Below are positions 62,259 to 64,000 of a stretch of DNA of 64,000 nt, in pieces. A program made the position numbers and the translations under genes. The stretch is from Bradyrhizobium tropiciagri (GTDB lineage: Bacteria; Pseudomonadota; Alphaproteobacteria; Rhizobiales; Xanthobacteraceae), in assembly GCF_001189845.1 (NCBI RefSeq), contig NZ_LFLZ01000033.1, positions 1-64,000 of the forward strand, given 5' to 3'. The first letter of the stretch is position 1, and each line of letters starts with the position of its first letter. The notes under the pieces are model-generated. The model had not been told where the DNA came from. It saw only the letters and a list, made by a program, of their open reading frames with translations, and made no database searches.

Positions 62259-63224
62259 CTATTGTGCTCCGGGCACTACGATCGGTTCCGCACCCTTGAC
62301 GGCCTTTTCCGGGCTCAGGATCCATACCAGCCCGCCAAACACGCCGACCACGAACGACACCGCGCCGAACAGCAGCGAGATGTTGACGCCCTCATTGGCG
62401 ATCAATCCGGCATAGCCGAAGGCCAGCGCCATCGTGGCTTCGCGCACGCCCCAACCGGCGATCGAGATCGGCATCATCGTGATCAGCATCACCGGCGGCA
62501 ACAATTGGAAGATATCGCCGAACGTGACCGGGGCCGTGATCGACTTCACCACGCACCAGCCGATCACAACGGTTACCACGTGGATGGCGATCGAAAGCGT
62601 TGCGACCCTCAATCCATGCTCGCGGCTGAACAGCACCCGGTTCGCGATGACCGCGCAGGCGTGGATGTGATGCGTCGCCCACCATTGCTTGAGCCACGGC
62701 CACGGCAACACGCCGATCAGCAGAAAGCCAAATCCGGCTGCGAGTGCGGCGAGGTCGAGCAGCAGCAATGCCGTCCAGCCGTGGGAATCGGAAATCAGCC
62801 GATAGCTCCAGGGCAGGGTGGCGGCGATCACGATGGCGAGCGCGATCAGTCCGACCGCGCGGTCGACGAAGATCGAATAGGTGGCGGCCCGCCAGCCCGC
62901 CCCGGCGCGGGCGACCAGCCAGAGCCGCACGGCGTCGCCGCCGATCGAGGACGGCAGGGTCTGGTTGAAGAAGGTGCCGATCACGTTGAAGCGCATCGCC
63001 TGCGCGGTCTCCAGCGGTGCGCCGCACTCGACGCTGATCTCGCGCCAGCGTAGCACCCCGAGAAAGATCTGCAGGAAGGTGACCGCAATCGCGAGGCCGA
63101 GCCAGCCCAGGCTCTCGACCTGGATGCGGGAGGCCAGATCGTACAGATTGACCTTGCGCAGCGAGAAATAGAGCAGCGCGGCTGAGATCAGGATCTTGAC
63201 GGCGGAAAGCAGGATTCGGCGCAT
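62259..63224 (-). CDS. Lysylphosphatidylglycerol synthase TM-region/flippase-like membrane protein
   Basis: The 321-residue protein has about seven to eight transmembrane helices and the UPF0104/AglD2 pattern: FFNQTLPSSIGGDAVRLWLV, SIFVDRAVGLIALAIVIAA, and near the C-terminus ISIAGWGVREATMALAFGYA. Members are membrane proteins of polysaccharide and lipid metabolism, including flippase-like roles, and similar genes occur in O-antigen loci. It is the first gene of a two-gene minus-strand unit with the WecA-type gene and diverges from the manC-like gene. Function is inferred from context. Confidence 0.75.
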   Translation of the reverse strand: MRRILLSAVKILISAALLYFSLRKVNLYDLASRIQVESLGWLGLAIAVTFLQIFLGVLRWREISVECGAPLETAQAMRFNVIGTFFNQTLPSSIGGDAVRLWLVARAGAGWRAATYSIFVDRAVGLIALAIVIAATLPWSYRLISDSHGWTALLLLDLAALAAGFGFLLIGVLPWPWLKQWWATHHIHACAVIANRVLFSREHGLRVATLSIAIHVVTVVIGWCVVKSITAPVTFGDIFQLLPPVMLITMMPISIAGWGVREATMALAFGYAGLIANEGVNISLLFGAVSFVVGVFGGLVWILSPEKAVKGAEPIVVPGAQ

Positions 63225-63558
63225 CTCGCTCGCGCTACCAGGTTTCGGAATGTGTCAAAAACAGCGCAAAACGCTTTCGCGCGCCCAAATTCGTCGCCTT
63301 GGTATGGTTTCCAGACCGATCTGGCAATAGCCGTGCGGGTCCCTATTGCGGCAAGCTTGACCGGGCGGCTAAAGAGGCGGGAAGGAAGGGGCAAGGCGCT
63401 CACCGGGGGGCACAATACCGGTAAAATTCGACCGGGCGCCCAGGGGCGCGTGGTCCTGGTCTCTGATAGCGTCCACCGGGCAACAGGGCTGTCGGCCGCG
63501 GCAGCCGGTGCGTAATTTTGATGGGGCAACCGCGGTCACGACAGGACTTGAGGCATCG
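63225..63558. other. Divergent intergenic region before manC-like gene
   Basis: The roughly 330-bp gap should contain the promoters of the minus-strand flippase-like unit and the plus-strand manC-like gene. Open frames here are not protein-like. A ribosome-site-like TTGAGG lies just before the ATG at 63559. I saw no clear -35/-10 pair or palindromic operator. Confidence 0.4.
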
Positions 63559-64000
63559 ATGAACGGACGAATTATTCCCCTGATCATGTGTGGCGGCGCA
63601 GGCACGCGACTTTGGCCGGCGTCACGCGAGGTGCATCCGAAGCAGTTCCTGTCGCTGTTCGGGGCGCGCTCGACCTTCCAGGAGACGCTGCTGCGGGTCT
63701 CCGATGCCGGCCTGTTCGAACGGCCGATCGTGATCACCAACGAGGCCTATCGCTTCATGGTGCTGGAGCAGCTGGCCGAGATCGGCCGCGAGGCCGACGT
63801 GCTGCTCGAGCCGATGCGCCGCGACTCCGGGCCGGCCATTGCAGCCGGTGCGGCATTCGCGCAGAGCCGTGACGGCGAAGCGATCGTGCTGGCGCTTGCC
63901 GCCGACCATCTGGTGCGCGACACGCCGGCCTTCGTTGCGGCGTGCCGCGGCGGGTTGGTGGCTGCTGAAGCCGGCCGCATCGTAACCTTCGGCGTCAAGC
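63559..64000 (+). CDS. manC: Mannose-1-phosphate guanylyltransferase (partial, cut by window edge)
   Basis: Only the first 147 codons are in the window. They begin MNGRIIPLIMCGGAGTRLWP, the GxGTRLWP nucleotidyltransferase signature, followed by REVHPKQFLSLFGARSTFQE, EPMRRDSGPAIAAGA and LALAADHLVRDTPAF. These are the conserved blocks of ManC/CpsB-type GDP-mannose pyrophosphorylases, often fused to a C-terminal isomerase domain that cannot be seen here. It makes GDP-mannose, the substrate of Gmd, in the cytosol. Confidence 0.88.
   Translation, partial: MNGRIIPLIMCGGAGTRLWPASREVHPKQFLSLFGARSTFQETLLRVSDAGLFERPIVITNEAYRFMVLEQLAEIGREADVLLEPMRRDSGPAIAAGAAFAQSRDGEAIVLALAADHLVRDTPAFVAACRGGLVAAEAGRIVTFGVK

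Overview
The window looks like a chromosomal segment of an alphaproteobacterium of the Bradyrhizobium group (order Hyphomicrobiales). This is inferred from the high G+C content, the densely packed LivFGHMK-type ABC importers, the lipopolysaccharide (LPS) gene set, and several families of short palindromic intergenic repeats that resemble those I recall from Bradyrhizobium genomes. No tRNA, rRNA, CRISPR array or intact insertion sequence was found.

Layout. (1) 1-8.1 kb is an O-antigen/LPS island with visible decay. It holds an IS66-type transposase remnant, a WcaI-like glycosyltransferase, a CapD/WbpM-like nucleotide-sugar dehydratase, two sugar-nucleotide SDR enzymes, gmhB, and pieces of at least five dead genes (waaL, an epimerase tail, a sugar transferase, gmd and fcl). 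(2) 8.2-18.1 kb holds a PaaK-like CoA ligase, an AGE-family sugar epimerase, and a minus-strand Liv-type importer operon with an embedded acyl-CoA ligase. A Crp-family regulator is divergent from that operon. (3) 19.2-21.3 kb holds intact gmd-fcl for GDP-L-fucose. (4) 21.3-24.3 kb holds hemD-like, purU, a CpdA-like phosphodiesterase and a small lipoprotein. (5) 24.3-30.4 kb is a second Liv operon ending in a MetE-like methyltransferase, preceded by a perfect 20-bp palindrome. (6) 30.6-36.7 kb holds a TPR-caspase protein, a frameshifted methyltransferase, metK and ahcY. (7) 37.2-41.8 kb is a catabolic cluster of IclR regulator, SDR, FAD oxidoreductase and orphan substrate-binding protein. (8) 42-50.7 kb holds an LpxO-like hydroxylase, malic enzyme, an MFS transporter, several small exported proteins, an FAA hydrolase and a dipeptidase. 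(9) 50.7-64 kb is a second LPS region with an ABC exporter, galE (broken), a glycosyltransferase, waaF, hldD, hldE, waaL, a dead capD copy, a WecA/MraY-type transferase, a flippase-like membrane protein and the start of a manC-like gene.

How the genes fit together. The sugar-nucleotide genes form a coherent programme. The manC-like gene, gmd and fcl would make GDP-mannose and GDP-fucose; galE would make UDP-galactose; gmhB, hldE and hldD would make ADP-heptose for WaaF; and the WecA-type transferase, CapD and WaaL would initiate, diversify and ligate O-antigen. The Liv importers, CoA ligases and oxidoreductases suggest uptake and catabolism of organic or aromatic acids.

The most unusual signal is that the two LPS regions are inverted, reciprocally decayed relatives. 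The left has intact capD beside a dead waaL; the right has intact waaL beside a dead capD. In addition, a fused gmd/fcl scar at 7.2-7.5 kb is a dead copy of the intact pair at 19-21 kb. Separately, four single-base frameshifts in otherwise well-preserved genes (one near 33.49 kb, three between 50.8 and 53.1 kb) may be sequencing errors or fresh mutations.
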